Shown piece after piece: positions 44,892-53,976 of a DNA stretch of 64,000 nt. The position numbers and the translations under genes are program-made. The stretch lies in NCBI RefSeq assembly GCF_900114035.1, contig NZ_FORP01000002.1, positions 186,001 through 250,000 on the forward strand, written 5' to 3'. The notes under the pieces are model-generated. The model worked only from the letters and a program-made list of their open reading frames with translations. It did not search any database and was not told the origin of the DNA. How positions within the stretch are numbered: the first letter of the stretch is position 1; the number at the start of each line of letters is the position of its first letter. Source of the stretch: Amycolatopsis sacchari. GTDB lineage: Bacteria; Actinomycetota; Actinomycetes; Mycobacteriales; Pseudonocardiaceae.

Positions 44892-46673
44892 TTGCCGCAG
44901 GAACCCGTGTGGCCCACGGCCGACGCCGAGCAGACCGACTACCTCGAACCCGTCACGGAGATCATCCCGCCCGCCACGCCGAAGCGGCCGCGGCGCGCGC
45001 TCAAGCGCGCCGCCGTCATCGCCGGCTCGGTGCTGGGTGTCCTCGTCGCGCTCTACGCGGTCGACCTGCTGGTGAGCCAGGGCAACGTGCCGCGCGGCGT
45101 CACGGTGGCGGGAGTGGACGTCGGCGGGCTCAAGCGCGCGGAGGCCGAGGAACGCCTGCGGGCGCAGATCGAGCCGCGCCTGGTCAAGCCGGTGGCCGTG
45201 CGGGCGGGCGACGTCGACACGACGATCGACCCGGCGCGCGCGGGGCTGAGCCTCGACTGGCCGTCCACTTTGGACCAGGCTGGCGACCAGCCGCTCAACC
45301 CGTTCACCCGGATCGGTTCGTTCTTCACCAGCCGCGAGGTCGGCGTGGTCACCCAGGCCGACAAGGCGCAGCTGGTCAACACGCTGCAGAACCTCCGCGC
45401 CCAGGTCGACCGGGAACCCACCGAGGGCGGCATCCGGTTCGAGGGCGCGACCCCGGTCGCGGTCGAGCCGAAGCAGGGCCAGCAGCTCCAGGTCGACGAC
45501 GCGGCGATCGCCGTGCTGGCGGACTGGGCGTCGGGGCACCCGGTGACGTTGCCGGTGCGGCAGACGCCGGTCGCCGTGTCGCCGGAGGCCGTGCAGACCG
45601 CGCTCACCCAGCTGGCGCAGCCCGCGGTGTCCGGCCCGGTCGTGATCCACGGCGACGGCAAGGACGCCACCGTCAAACCCGAGGCGATCGCGGCGGCGCT
45701 GCGGTTCGAACCCGCCGACGGCGGCACGCTCGCGATGAAGGTGGACAACGCCAAGATCGTCGAGGCCGCCGGCCCGCAGCTGAAGTCCACCGAGAAGCAG
45801 GGCAAGGACGCGCAGATCGTGTTCTCCGGCGGGCAGCCCACCGTCGAGGAGTCCGTGGACGGCCGGGGCGTGGACTGGAACCCGACCCTGGAACCGCTGC
45901 CGGAGCTGCTCAAGCGCACCGGCCAGCGCGAGCTGACCGCGAAGTACGTGGACACCCCCGCGAAGGTCACCACCGAGCAGGCGAACCAGCTCGGCATCAA
46001 GGAGGTCATCGGCGAGTTCACCACCGGTGGGTTCGCGGCGGACTCCGGCGTCAACATCCGCACGGTCGCGCAGAAGGTCAACGGCGCCATCGTGAAGCCG
46101 GGCGACACCTTCAGCCTCAACGGTTTCACCGGACCGCGCGGCGCCGCGCAGGGCTACGTCGAGGCCGGCGTGATCGAGAACGGCGCGCCCGCGCGCGAGG
46201 TGGGCGGCGGGATCTCGCAGTTCGCCACGACGCTCTACAACGCCGCGTACTTCGCCGGGCTGAAGGACGCCGGGCACAAGGAGCACAGCTACTACATCAG
46301 CCGCTACCCCGCCGCCCGCGAGGCGACCGTGTTCCAGAACCCGGACGGCTCCAGCGTCATCGACCTGAAGTTCACCAACGACTCACCGACCGGGGTGGCC
46401 ATCCAGACCATCTGGACCCCGTCGTCGATCACCGTGAAGCTGTGGGGCACGAAGCGGTACACCGTCGAGTCCGTGCCGGGCGAGCGCGTCAACTTCGTCG
46501 ACCCCACGCCGAAGCCGGGGCCGCCGCAGAACTGCCACGCCTCCAACGGCTCGCCCGGGTTCACCACGTCGGACACCCGGATCCTCCGCGACGCGGCGAC
46601 CGGGCGTGAGGTGCGGCGCGACAAGCGCACCGTGCACTACAACCCGCAGCCGAAGATCATCTGCGGCGGATGA
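44892..46673 (+). CDS. VanW-family membrane-anchored cell-wall protein
   Basis: 593 residues. Short cytoplasmic N terminus, one membrane helix (about 41-62, AAVIAGSVLGVLVALYAVDLL), a repeated peptidoglycan-binding-4-like region (about 75-390), and the VanW domain (about 410-540; DTFSLNGFTGPRGAAQGY, GGGISQFATTLYNAAYFAGL). Probably acts at the cell wall; VanW is named from vancomycin-resistance clusters but its role is unknown. TTG at 44892 is chosen since GGGGAAGG lies 8 bases upstream and no ATG or GTG in frame fits. Confidence 0.88.
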   Translation: MPQEPVWPTADAEQTDYLEPVTEIIPPATPKRPRRALKRAAVIAGSVLGVLVALYAVDLLVSQGNVPRGVTVAGVDVGGLKRAEAEERLRAQIEPRLVKPVAVRAGDVDTTIDPARAGLSLDWPSTLDQAGDQPLNPFTRIGSFFTSREVGVVTQADKAQLVNTLQNLRAQVDREPTEGGIRFEGATPVAVEPKQGQQLQVDDAAIAVLADWASGHPVTLPVRQTPVAVSPEAVQTALTQLAQPAVSGPVVIHGDGKDATVKPEAIAAALRFEPADGGTLAMKVDNAKIVEAAGPQLKSTEKQGKDAQIVFSGGQPTVEESVDGRGVDWNPTLEPLPELLKRTGQRELTAKYVDTPAKVTTEQANQLGIKEVIGEFTTGGFAADSGVNIRTVAQKVNGAIVKPGDTFSLNGFTGPRGAAQGYVEAGVIENGAPAREVGGGISQFATTLYNAAYFAGLKDAGHKEHSYYISRYPAAREATVFQNPDGSSVIDLKFTNDSPTGVAIQTIWTPSSITVKLWGTKRYTVESVPGERVNFVDPTPKPGPPQNCHASNGSPGFTTSDTRILRDAATGREVRRDKRTVHYNPQPKIICGG

Positions 46674-47367
46674 CCGCGAGCCGCGCCTCGACGCCGTCGA
46701 GGCAGCGCTCGATGGCGTAGTCGAACAGGTTGTGGTCGGCGTGCTGCTCGGGGTTGGTCACGAGGGTGTGCAGCCAGGCGCTCATCGTGGCCAGCCCGGG
46801 CCTCGACTGGTCGTCGACGTGCCGCGTCCAGCGGGCGGCGTCGCGCGCGTAGTCCTCGCTGTTGCGGCGGTGCTCGTCCTCGACCGAGATGAAGTGGCAG
46901 ATGATGTTGGCGAGGAAGCGGTAGACCTGGGCGCTCTCGTCGCCGAACCCGCCCTGCTGCAGGATGCGGACGCCGCGGTCGATGGACGGGCCCGCCGCCT
47001 CCGGGGACAGCCCGTGCACGGCGATCCGCCTCGCGACGCCGGGGAACCGCGTCAGCACGGCGCGCATCTCCGTGGCGAGCGCGGCGAACCACTCACGCCA
47101 CGGCAGGCCCTCCGGCGGCACGGCGACCATGCCCACGACGCGGTCCACCACCGCGCTCACGACGGCCTCGCGGTCACCGACGTGGTGGTAGATGACCGCG
47201 GGGTAGGCCTGCACCGCGCCCGCGAGCTGGCGCAGCGTCCAGCTCTCCAGGCCCTGGCTGGCGGCCAGGTCGAGGGCCGCGGCGATGATCCCGTCCGGGG
47301 TGACGGCAGGCAGGCCGGCGGCATCCCGGGAACGGGGCCTGCCGGGGACCGCAGCTGAGTTCGCCAT
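46657..47367 (-). CDS. TetR-family transcriptional regulator
   Basis: 236 residues. Helix-turn-helix at about 30-75 (LRQLAGAVQAYPAVIYHHVGDRE), and an effector domain with a His-rich C-terminal helix (ADHNLFDYAIERCLDGVEARL). Its last 17 bases overlap the convergent VanW gene. ATG at 47367. A 17-bp perfect palindrome 31 bases upstream is a likely autoregulatory operator. Confidence 0.88.
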   Translation of the reverse strand: MANSAAVPGRPRSRDAAGLPAVTPDGIIAAALDLAASQGLESWTLRQLAGAVQAYPAVIYHHVGDREAVVSAVVDRVVGMVAVPPEGLPWREWFAALATEMRAVLTRFPGVARRIAVHGLSPEAAGPSIDRGVRILQQGGFGDESAQVYRFLANIICHFISVEDEHRRNSEDYARDAARWTRHVDDQSRPGLATMSAWLHTLVTNPEQHADHNLFDYAIERCLDGVEARLAVIRRR

Positions 47368-47397
47368 GGGGTTCACCCTAGCTGGCCGCCCCCCGTT

Positions 47398-47414
47398 ACT
47401 GGCAGGCTGCCAGT
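47398..47414. promoter_or_regulatory. 17-bp perfect palindrome, TetR operator candidate
   Basis: ACTGGCAG-G-CTGCCAGT between the TetR gene (starts 47367) and the DUF5302 gene (starts 47514). Length and spacing suit a TetR dimer. A site here could control either direction. Confidence 0.6.
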
Positions 47415-47513
47415 TTCTCCCGGGGTGTCCTACCCTGGGCGGAAAAACCCGGTGGCCAGATGGGTTCGGGCATGCCAGGGTGAGGTGTTCGCGCGTTTTC
47501 CCAGGAGGCTGCC

Positions 47514-47699
47514 ATGCCCGAGACCCCGTCCTCTTCCGGTTCCCCGGAGGACGACCAGAAGCGCAAGTTCCGGGAGGCGCTGGAACGCAAGCAGGCGGCG
47601 AGCCGCGCCGGTGCCCAGCACGAGCACGGCGGCGGCAAGGGGCAGCACGCACACGGCCCGGCGGCCGCGAAGCGCACCTTCCGGCGGAAGTCGGGGTGA
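47514..47699 (+). CDS. DUF5302-family small protein
   Basis: 61 residues; polar and basic: DDQKRKFREALERKQAASRAG (first 20 of the core: DDQKRKFREALERKQAASRA) then a Gly/His-rich stretch and KRTFRRKSG. This wording is the DUF5302 signature of actinobacteria. AGGAGG lies 6 bases before the ATG. No membrane segment or signal peptide; function unknown. The basic ends suggest nucleic-acid or ribosome contact, which is a guess. Confidence 0.85.
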   Translation: MPETPSSSGSPEDDQKRKFREALERKQAASRAGAQHEHGGGKGQHAHGPAAAKRTFRRKSG

Positions 47700-48392
47700 C
47701 CGGGGGGCGGTGAGGCCGTCCGGGGGGTCGGCTGTCCGGGGGCTTGGCTGTGGCCGGGCGCGGGGCTTGGCCGGGGCTCGGGGTGATGGTGCCTTGGCTG
47801 CGTAGCGGCGGAGCCGCTGCGGCGGCAGGGGTCCGGGGGTGGCTGCCGTGCCGGATCCAGCGATGGCACCACGGCGCGGGGACGGCGGCAGCGCCACGTG
47901 GAATCGGAGCCGCCAGGAGGCGGTCGCGGCGGCGGAGCCGTCGCCGGATGGCCGCGGCGGTAGGGCCGCCCCTGGATCGCGGTGAAGGCTGCGCCTCCGC
48001 CGGGTCGGTGGCGGCAGAGTCGCCGCGGGACGGCCGCGATATTCGAAGCGCCGCCCGATGGCCGCGGTCACGGAGCCGCCCGGTCGCGGTGGTGGCGAAG
48101 TCCTGCAGGACCGCCACGGCCGCTGAGCCGCCATGCGGATGGCCGCAGTCACGGAGCCGCCCGGTCGCGGAGTGGCGAAATCCCCGCGGGGCGGCGACGG
48201 CCGCGGAGCCGCTGCCCTATGGCCGCAGTCGCGGAGCAGCCCGGTCGCGGAGTGGCCAAGTCGCCACGGGGCGGCCATGGATGCGGAGCCGCCGGATGTG
48301 CGGTGGCGGAGCCGCCCGGTGACAGAGCCACAGAGGCCCCAACCCTCCCCCGGGAGGCCACCACCCGAGCCCCCGCAGGCGGACCGCCGGAG
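47700..48392. other. Repeat-rich intergenic region
   Basis: About 690 bases without a gene that I can support. Long open frames on both strands are Arg/Gly/Pro/Ala-rich with the repeat running through them and no ribosome sites. The first half is GGCGGAGCCG-type low complexity; the second is a tandem ~80-bp repeat. Confidence 0.7.
48058..48298. repeat. Three tandem ~80-bp repeats
   Basis: Units begin at 48058, 48139 and 48219, each starting ATGGCCGCRGTCRCGGAG and continuing CCCGGTCGCGG then GTGGCSAARTC. Units are roughly 75-85% alike. A weaker related unit may begin at 47947. The 80/81-base spacing breaks reading frame, so it is not a protein repeat. Confidence 0.8.
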
Positions 48393-48419
48393 GGTGGCCC
48401 GCCCGAGGGGCGGGCCACC
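48393..48419 (-). terminator. Terminator after valine dehydrogenase gene
   Basis: A 12-bp perfect stem (GGTGGCCCGCCC with GGGCGGGCCACC) and a 3-base loop GAG, 11 bases past the stop codon. No U-tract; the stem alone is very strong. Confidence 0.65.
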
Positions 48420-48430
48420 GGGCCAGCCGC

Positions 48431-49507
48431 CTACGCGGGCGTGAGGATCGACCGCAGGCGGCCGACCTCCGCCATGCGCCGTTCCGCCAGGCGGTCGGCC
48501 GCCGTGGCCGGGGGGACGCCTTCCGCCTCTGCCAGGGCGAAGACCGCCTTCGTGGTGTCGTAGATCGCGCTCGCCTTGCGCTGGGCCCTCGCGAAGTCGA
48601 AGCCGTGCAGCTCGTCACTCACCTGGATGACTCCGCCGGCGTTCACGAGGTAGTCGGGCGCGTACAGGATCCCGCGCTCCTCGAGCACCTTCTCGATGTC
48701 CGGGTGCGCCAGCTGGTTGTTCGCCGCCCCGCAGACGACCTCCGCCCGCAGCTCGGGCACGGTCTCGTCGTTGAGGGCACCGCCCAGCGCGCACGGGGCG
48801 AACACGTCCAGCCGCGACCGGACCAGCTCGTCGGCGTTCGCCGCGACCTCGACCTCCGGGTGTGCCGCCCGGACCCGCTCGATCGCCGCCGCCGACACGT
48901 CGCTGATCACGACGCGCGCGCCCGCCTCGACGAGGTGCCCCACGAGCAGGTGCCCGACCTTGCCGACCCCGGACACGCCCACGCGCCGCCCCGCCAGCTC
49001 CGGCGACCCCCAGCGGTGGTCGGCACAGGCCCGCATGCCCTGGAAGACCCCGAACGCGGTCAGCACCGACGAGTCACCGGCGCCGCCGTCGTCCGTGGAA
49101 CGACCGGTGACGAACCGGGTCTCCTTCGCGACCACGTCCATGTCCGCGACGTAGGTGCCCACATCGCACGCCGTGATGTAGCGCCCGGCCAGCGACTGGA
49201 CGAACCGGCCGTACGCCCGCAACAGCGCCTCGGACTTCGCCGTCGCCGGGTCGCCGATGATCACGGCCTTGCCGCCGCCCAGATCGAGCCCCGCGAGCGC
49301 GTTCTTGTAGGCCATGCCCTTCGACAGCGCGAGCACGTCGGCCAGCGCGTCGTCCTCGGAGGCGTACGGGTAGAACCGCGTCCCGCCGAGCGCGGGCCCC
49401 AGCGCGGTGGAGTAGATGCCGATGATGGCCTTCAGACCGGACGCCCGGTCCTGACAGAACACGACCTGCTCATGACCGCTTTCGCGGCCGAAAACCCCTT
49501 CGGTCAA
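48431..49507 (-). CDS. vdh: Valine (Glu/Leu/Phe/Val) dehydrogenase
   Basis: 358 residues. Oxidatively deaminates valine, leucine or isoleucine with NAD+ to the 2-oxoacid. [25 protein letters not shown] holds the catalytic lysines (KGMAYKN and GGGKAV), [16 protein letters not shown] binds NAD, and [11 protein letters not shown] follows. Length and wording agree with actinobacterial valine dehydrogenases, which feed branched-chain precursors to fatty acid and polyketide synthesis. TTG at 49507 with GAGGAG six bases upstream. TATGTT near 49600 on the minus strand may be its -10. Confidence 0.92.
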   Translation of the reverse strand: MTEGVFGRESGHEQVVFCQDRASGLKAIIGIYSTALGPALGGTRFYPYASEDDALADVLALSKGMAYKNALAGLDLGGGKAVIIGDPATAKSEALLRAYGRFVQSLAGRYITACDVGTYVADMDVVAKETRFVTGRSTDDGGAGDSSVLTAFGVFQGMRACADHRWGSPELAGRRVGVSGVGKVGHLLVGHLVEAGARVVISDVSAAAIERVRAAHPEVEVAANADELVRSRLDVFAPCALGGALNDETVPELRAEVVCGAANNQLAHPDIEKVLEERGILYAPDYLVNAGGVIQVSDELHGFDFARAQRKASAIYDTTKAVFALAEAEGVPPATAADRLAERRMAEVGRLRSILTPA

Positions 49508-49626
49508 GGTGGCTCCTCGGGTGGGCGGCCCCCGCTTGTGGCGACGACCGGTTTCGGTTGTGGTGAGCCGGCTGGGAAGGTCGTTCCCCGGCCCAGCAGC
49601 AACATAGCGCTCCAGCAGCCACGCGA

Positions 49627-50352
49627 CTAGAGATCGCGCCGAACGGCCCACAGCTCGGGGAACAGCGGCCGGAACAACGTCGAGCGCAGGTACTCCGCCC
49701 CCGACGAGCCGCCCGTGCCCGCCTTGTCGCCGATCGTGCGCTCGACCATCTTCACGTGCCGGTAGCGCCACTCCTGCAGGCCTTCGTCGAGGTCAACGAG
49801 GTGCTCGGCGACGACCGCCGCGCCCTCGTCGTCGGCATAGACGCGCAGGAGGTCGCCGTCGTAGCCCTGGGTCTTGAGGTACGACTGGAACGACTCCCAC
49901 AGCGAGGGCCGCGCCATCGCCTCGACGATGCGGCGCCGCCCCGGGTCGTCCTCCGGGTAGTGCGCGAACGCGCCCTCGTCCCGGCGGCCCAGCACCACCT
50001 CCAGCTCGCGGAACTGCGCGGACTGGAACCCGCTGGACGCGTCGAGCCGGGCGCGGAAGCTCGTGAACTGGCTCGGTGTCATCGTCTCCAGCACGTCGAT
50101 CTGGGCGACCACGACCTTGAGCACCGTCAGCACCCGGCGGAGCGTGCGGATGGCGCGGGCGGTGTCCCCCGCTTCGAGCCGTTGCTGCAGGTAGGCCAGC
50201 TCGTGCAGCAGCTGCTTGAACCACAGCTCGTACACCTGGTGGATGACGATGAACAACATCTCGTCGTGCTCGGTGGAGCGCGGGCGCTGCGCGGCGAGGA
50301 CCTCGTCGAGCGCGAGGTAGGAGGTGTAGGTCAAAGCGGCGTCATCGGACAT
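49627..50352 (-). CDS. kynA: Tryptophan 2,3-dioxygenase
   Basis: 241 residues. [15 protein letters not shown] and [24 protein letters not shown] ([10 protein letters not shown]) are TDO signatures; His in the first part and [13 protein letters not shown] (haem-proximal His) are present. Opens the indole ring of tryptophan to N-formylkynurenine. It is shorter than many TDOs but complete. No kynureninase or formamidase gene is nearby. Minus-strand neighbours are vdh downstream and a RidA gene upstream. Confidence 0.93.
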   Translation of the reverse strand: MSDDAALTYTSYLALDEVLAAQRPRSTEHDEMLFIVIHQVYELWFKQLLHELAYLQQRLEAGDTARAIRTLRRVLTVLKVVVAQIDVLETMTPSQFTSFRARLDASSGFQSAQFRELEVVLGRRDEGAFAHYPEDDPGRRRIVEAMARPSLWESFQSYLKTQGYDGDLLRVYADDEGAAVVAEHLVDLDEGLQEWRYRHVKMVERTIGDKAGTGGSSGAEYLRSTLFRPLFPELWAVRRDL

Positions 50353-50403
50353 GCCGCCAGGCTAGAGCCGCGCCACCCGCCGAGGACGGCACCGACCACC
50401 ACC

Positions 50404-50799
50404 TCAGGCCAGCGCCGCGGTCACGTCCAGCTCCACCAGCTGCCCGGGAAAGCCGAGGCAGGCTACGCCGAGGAGCGTGCTCGCGGTGCTGAACGCACGG
50501 CCCAGCGCGGATCCCGTGAGCCGGTCCCAGACCGCGGAGAGGTCCGCCCGCTCGCCGCTCGCCACGTAGATCACCGTGCGCACGACGTCGTCCGGGGTCG
50601 CACCGGCGTCTTCGAGTGCGGTGAGGGTGTTGGCGACGACCTGGTCGGTCTGCCCGGGCAGCGTGGGCGGGATCGTGCCGTCCGGCGCGAGCGGGCACTG
50701 CCCGGCGAGGAACACGAGGCGACGGGCCTCGACGACGGTGACGTGGTGGTAGCCCGGAGTGGCGTGCAGCCCCTCGGGATTGCGGCGTTCAATGGGCAC
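50404..50799 (-). CDS. RidA/YjgF/YER057c-family protein
   Basis: 131 residues: RRLVFLAGQCPLAPDG, then DQVVANTLTALEDAGATPDDVV and the C-terminal VELDVTAALA. RidA proteins hydrolyse reactive enamines/imines from amino acid catabolism. The critical Arg of canonical RidA (usually near residue 105) is not obvious here, where CLGFPGQLVELD is found, so it may belong to an Rid subfamily without that activity. GTG start at 50799, 27 bases from the divergent mtnA. Confidence 0.85.
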   Translation of the reverse strand: MPIERRNPEGLHATPGYHHVTVVEARRLVFLAGQCPLAPDGTIPPTLPGQTDQVVANTLTALEDAGATPDDVVRTVIYVASGERADLSAVWDRLTGSALGRAFSTASTLLGVACLGFPGQLVELDVTAALA

Positions 50800-50826
50800 G
50801 AGGACCAGCCTGGCACGGGAGGCGCG

Positions 50827-51804
50827 ATGCGCAGGACGATCGACTGGGCAGACGGCGCGATCGAGATCCTCGACCAGTGCGCGCTGCCGCACGAGGTGCG
50901 GGTGCTGCGCCTGACCACCGTGGACGAGCTGATCGCCGCGATCCGCAGGCTCGCCGTGCGCGGGGCGCCCGCGCTGGGAGCCGCTGGGGCGCTCGGGACA
51001 GCGCTTTCCGCCCTGCGCCACAGGGACGAGGACGCCGTGCGGGCGGACGCGAAACGGCTCGCCGACGCGCGGCCGACCGCCGTGAACCTCGGGTGGGGGG
51101 TGCGGCGTGCGCTGAACCGGTTGCCGGAGGGTCCGCAATTCGTGCTCGAAGAGGCAATGGCCGTGCTCGACGAGGACGAACGGGTGAATCGGAAAGCGTC
51201 CGAACGGGCGGCCGAATTCCTGCTCGACCGTTGTGCGCGCCGTCCGCTGCGGTTGCTCACGCACTGCAACGCGGGCCGGCTGGCCACCGTCGGTTGGGGG
51301 ACCGCGCTCGGCGTGGTCTGGCACCTCCAGGCCGCCGGGCAGCTGGAGTACGTCTTCGCCGACGAGACCCGGCCGCTGCTGCAGGGCGCCCGGTTGACGG
51401 CCTGGGAACTGGGCGAAGCCGGTGTGCCGTACCGCCTGCTGCCCGACTCGGCGGCGGCCTCGGCGATCGCCCGCGGGCTGGTGGACGCCGTGGTCGTGGG
51501 CGCGGACCGGATCGCCGCGAACGGGGACGTCGCGAACAAGGTCGGCACCTACCCGCTGGCGCTCGCGGCCGCGCGGCACGGGATTCCGTTCGTCGTGGTC
51601 GCCCCGATGTCCACAGTGGACTCCCAGGTCCCCTCGGGCGACGGGATCGTCGTCGAGGAGCGGGCGGCCGAGGAGGTCACGCACGTCGCCGGGCGGCCCG
51701 TCGCCCCGCCCGATGCGGCGGTCTTCAACCCCGCTTTCGACGTGACCCCGGCCGATCTCGTGACCGCGATCGCCACGGAAGACGGGTTTTTCCCGTTAGA
51801 GTGA
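50827..51804 (+). CDS. mtnA: S-methyl-5-thioribose-1-phosphate isomerase
   Basis: 325 residues of the eIF2B-like aldose-ketose isomerase family. The catalytic Cys is in LTHCNAGRLATVGWGTALG (about 142) and the Asp in VVVGADRIAANGDVANKVGTY (about 222). Acts in methionine salvage, turning methylthioribose-1-phosphate into the ribulose form. GGGAGG precedes the ATG. No other mtn gene is in the window. A short hairpin ACGGG-TTTTT-CCCGT overlaps its 3' end. Confidence 0.94.
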   Translation: MRRTIDWADGAIEILDQCALPHEVRVLRLTTVDELIAAIRRLAVRGAPALGAAGALGTALSALRHRDEDAVRADAKRLADARPTAVNLGWGVRRALNRLPEGPQFVLEEAMAVLDEDERVNRKASERAAEFLLDRCARRPLRLLTHCNAGRLATVGWGTALGVVWHLQAAGQLEYVFADETRPLLQGARLTAWELGEAGVPYRLLPDSAAASAIARGLVDAVVVGADRIAANGDVANKVGTYPLALAAARHGIPFVVVAPMSTVDSQVPSGDGIVVEERAAEEVTHVAGRPVAPPDAAVFNPAFDVTPADLVTAIATEDGFFPLE

Positions 51805-51934
51805 TTTGCCCGTTTACCGACGAAGTATGGAAATCCGACTTTCCCGCTCGTTACATTTTTTTCCTTCCCCTGGCTCGTTTTCGGATCTAATCTCTGCGCA
51901 GTTCCACCTGCTACGTCAAGAGGGGAAGTCCCCA

Positions 51935-53869
51935 GTGCGAAGAGCTCTGACCCTGTTCGTTTCGCTCGCCCTCGCGGGCGGCGCGGCCGTCGCGGCACCC
52001 GCCGTGGCCAGCGCGCAGGGACGCGCGGTGATCCCGCTGTCCCACCCCGACTGGGCCACGCCCCAGTCGAAGGTCGCCGACGCCGCCCCGTCCTCGAAGC
52101 TCAGTTTCCGCGTCTACCTGTCGATGCGCGACCAGGCGGGCGCCGAGGCCGCGGCTCAGGCCGTGAGCGACCCGTCGAGCAAGACCTACCGCCAGTACCT
52201 CAGCCCCGACCAGGTCCGCGACCGGTTCGCGGCCACGGACGCGACCGTGAAGTCGGTGCGCGACTGGCTGGCCGGCAGCGGCTTCGCCATCGGCGACGTG
52301 CCGTCGAACAAGGCGTACGTCGAGGCCAGCGGTACCGCCGACCAGGTGGAGAAGGCGTTCAGCGTCGACCTGGCCAAGTACAAGGTCGACGGCCAGGTGC
52401 TGCGTGCCGCCGACAAGGAGCTGTCGGTGCCCGCCGCGCTGGCGAACCAGGTGCTCGGCGTCGTCGGCGTCGACCAGGCCACCCAGCTGCTCAAGCCCGA
52501 CCACACCGACGGCACCCCGAGCGACGTGCCGCCGTCGGACGGCTTCCGCAACGCGCGCCCGTGCAGCGCCTACTACGGCGAGAAGGTCGACACGACCGAC
52601 CCGGCCTACGGCGGCAAGGTCCTGCCGTACGCGCCGTGCGGCTACACCCCGGCGCAGCTGCGCTCGGCCTACGGGCTGGACAAGGTCGGCGCGAACGGCA
52701 GCGGCACCACCGTCGCGATCGTGGACGCCTTCGCCTCCCCCACCCTGTACGCCGACGCCGCCGAGTACGCGCGGCGCAACGACCCGGCGCACCCGCTGCT
52801 GCGTTCGCAGTTCTCCGAGAAGATCTTCCCGACCAACCCGGAGATGGAGCCGCCGGACCAGTGCGACGCCGCCGGCTGGTACGGCGAGCAGACGCTGGAC
52901 GTCGAGGCCGTGCACGCCATGGCGCCCGGCGCCAAGATCCTCTACGTCGGCAGCGCCGACTGCCAGGACGCTTCGCTGGACGAGGCGCTGAACTGGATCG
53001 TCTCGAACCACAGCGCCGACATCATCAGCAACTCCTACGGTGACACCGGCGAGGACATCCCCGCCTCCGAGGTGCGGGTCTGGAACCAGATCGCGGTCCA
53101 GGCCGCGATCGAGGGCATCGGCGTCTACTTCTCCTCCGGTGACAACGGAGACGAGGTCGCGCGGCTGGGCACCCCGTCGGCCGACTTCCCCGCCTCCGAC
53201 TCGTGGGTGACCGCCGTCGGCGGCACGAGCCTCGCGATCGGCAAGAACGGCCAGAAGCTGTTCGAGACCGGCTGGGAGACCGGCAAGAGCACGCTGACCA
53301 ACGGCGCGTACGTGCCCGGCCCGCCCGGGGCGTACACCAGCGGTTCCGGTGGCGGCACGAGTGTCCTGTTCGACCAGCCCTTCTACCAGAAGGGGATCGT
53401 GCCGGACGCGCTGTCCACGCAGAACCAGCACGGCAAGGCCAAGGGCCGCGTCGTGCCGGACATCTCGACGGTCGGTGACCCCAACACCGGCTTCCTGGTC
53501 GGGCAGACGCAGACCTTCCCGGACGGCGTGTACTACGACCAGTACCGCATCGGCGGCACGAGCCTGTCGTCGCCGCTGCTCGCCGGGATCGTCGCGGTGT
53601 CGGACAGCCTGGCGCACTTCCACCACGGGTTCCTCAACCCGCTGGCCTACCAGATCGCCTCGCGCACGCCGGCCATCACCGACGTCAAGCACGTCGACGC
53701 CGCCGTGACCCGGGTCGACTACGCCAACTCGGTGGACGCGTCGGGCGGCCTGATCACCTCGGTGCGGACGTTGGACTACCCGAACCTGACGATCCACACC
53801 ACCGGCGGCTACGACAACGTCACCGGCCTCGGTTCGCCGAACGGCCTGGCGTTCCTGCTGCTGCCGTAA
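51935..53869 (+). CDS. Secreted S53-family serine peptidase (sedolisin / pro-kumamolisin)
   Basis: 644 residues. Signal peptide (1-27, cleaved after AVASAQ or ASA), activation domain (about 35-180), catalytic domain with Glu318 and Asp322 (GEQTLDVE), Asp403 (SSGDNGDE) and nucleophile Ser543 (GGTSLSS), then a Ca-binding C terminus (GYDNVTGLGSPNG). Acid-active, pepstatin-insensitive extracellular protease, with autoprocessing of the pro-part expected. GTG at 51935 with AGGGGAAG upstream. The AT-rich 51805-51934 leader (TAATCT near 51889) is the promoter region. Clean terminator downstream. Confidence 0.94.
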   Translation: MRRALTLFVSLALAGGAAVAAPAVASAQGRAVIPLSHPDWATPQSKVADAAPSSKLSFRVYLSMRDQAGAEAAAQAVSDPSSKTYRQYLSPDQVRDRFAATDATVKSVRDWLAGSGFAIGDVPSNKAYVEASGTADQVEKAFSVDLAKYKVDGQVLRAADKELSVPAALANQVLGVVGVDQATQLLKPDHTDGTPSDVPPSDGFRNARPCSAYYGEKVDTTDPAYGGKVLPYAPCGYTPAQLRSAYGLDKVGANGSGTTVAIVDAFASPTLYADAAEYARRNDPAHPLLRSQFSEKIFPTNPEMEPPDQCDAAGWYGEQTLDVEAVHAMAPGAKILYVGSADCQDASLDEALNWIVSNHSADIISNSYGDTGEDIPASEVRVWNQIAVQAAIEGIGVYFSSGDNGDEVARLGTPSADFPASDSWVTAVGGTSLAIGKNGQKLFETGWETGKSTLTNGAYVPGPPGAYTSGSGGGTSVLFDQPFYQKGIVPDALSTQNQHGKAKGRVVPDISTVGDPNTGFLVGQTQTFPDGVYYDQYRIGGTSLSSPLLAGIVAVSDSLAHFHHGFLNPLAYQIASRTPAITDVKHVDAAVTRVDYANSVDASGGLITSVRTLDYPNLTIHTTGGYDNVTGLGSPNGLAFLLLP

Positions 53870-53882
53870 CGCGCACCACGGG

Positions 53883-53918
53883 AAAGCCCGGTCTCCTCAC
53901 GTGAGGGGACCGGGCTTT
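53883..53918 (+). terminator. Rho-independent terminator after the sedolisin gene
   Basis: AAAGCCCGGTC (53883-53893) pairs with GACCGGGCTTT (53908-53918); the 14-base inner part adds TCAC/GTGA pairing. It is followed by TTCTTTC. The clearest U-tract terminator of the window. Confidence 0.88.
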
Positions 53919-53976
53919 TTCTTTCGCCGCAGGCCGACCGCGCCGTCGCTGCGGGTGGCAGCCACGTCCCTCCGCG

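Noticed and set aside
44892-46673. Vancomycin resistance gene
   Set aside because: Only the VanW domain is shared. No vanHAX or vanRS genes are near and VanW proteins are common cell-wall proteins in actinobacteria.
47982-48563. 193-residue plus-strand frame over the 80-bp repeats
   Set aside because: Low-complexity Arg/Gly/Ala/Pro translation that enters the end of vdh antisense. The repeat period (80/81) changes frame, so it is not a repeated protein.
50404-51684. Single long minus-strand gene through the RidA locus and mtnA
   Set aside because: Only the last 131 codons match RidA; the rest is antisense to the clearly coding mtnA gene.
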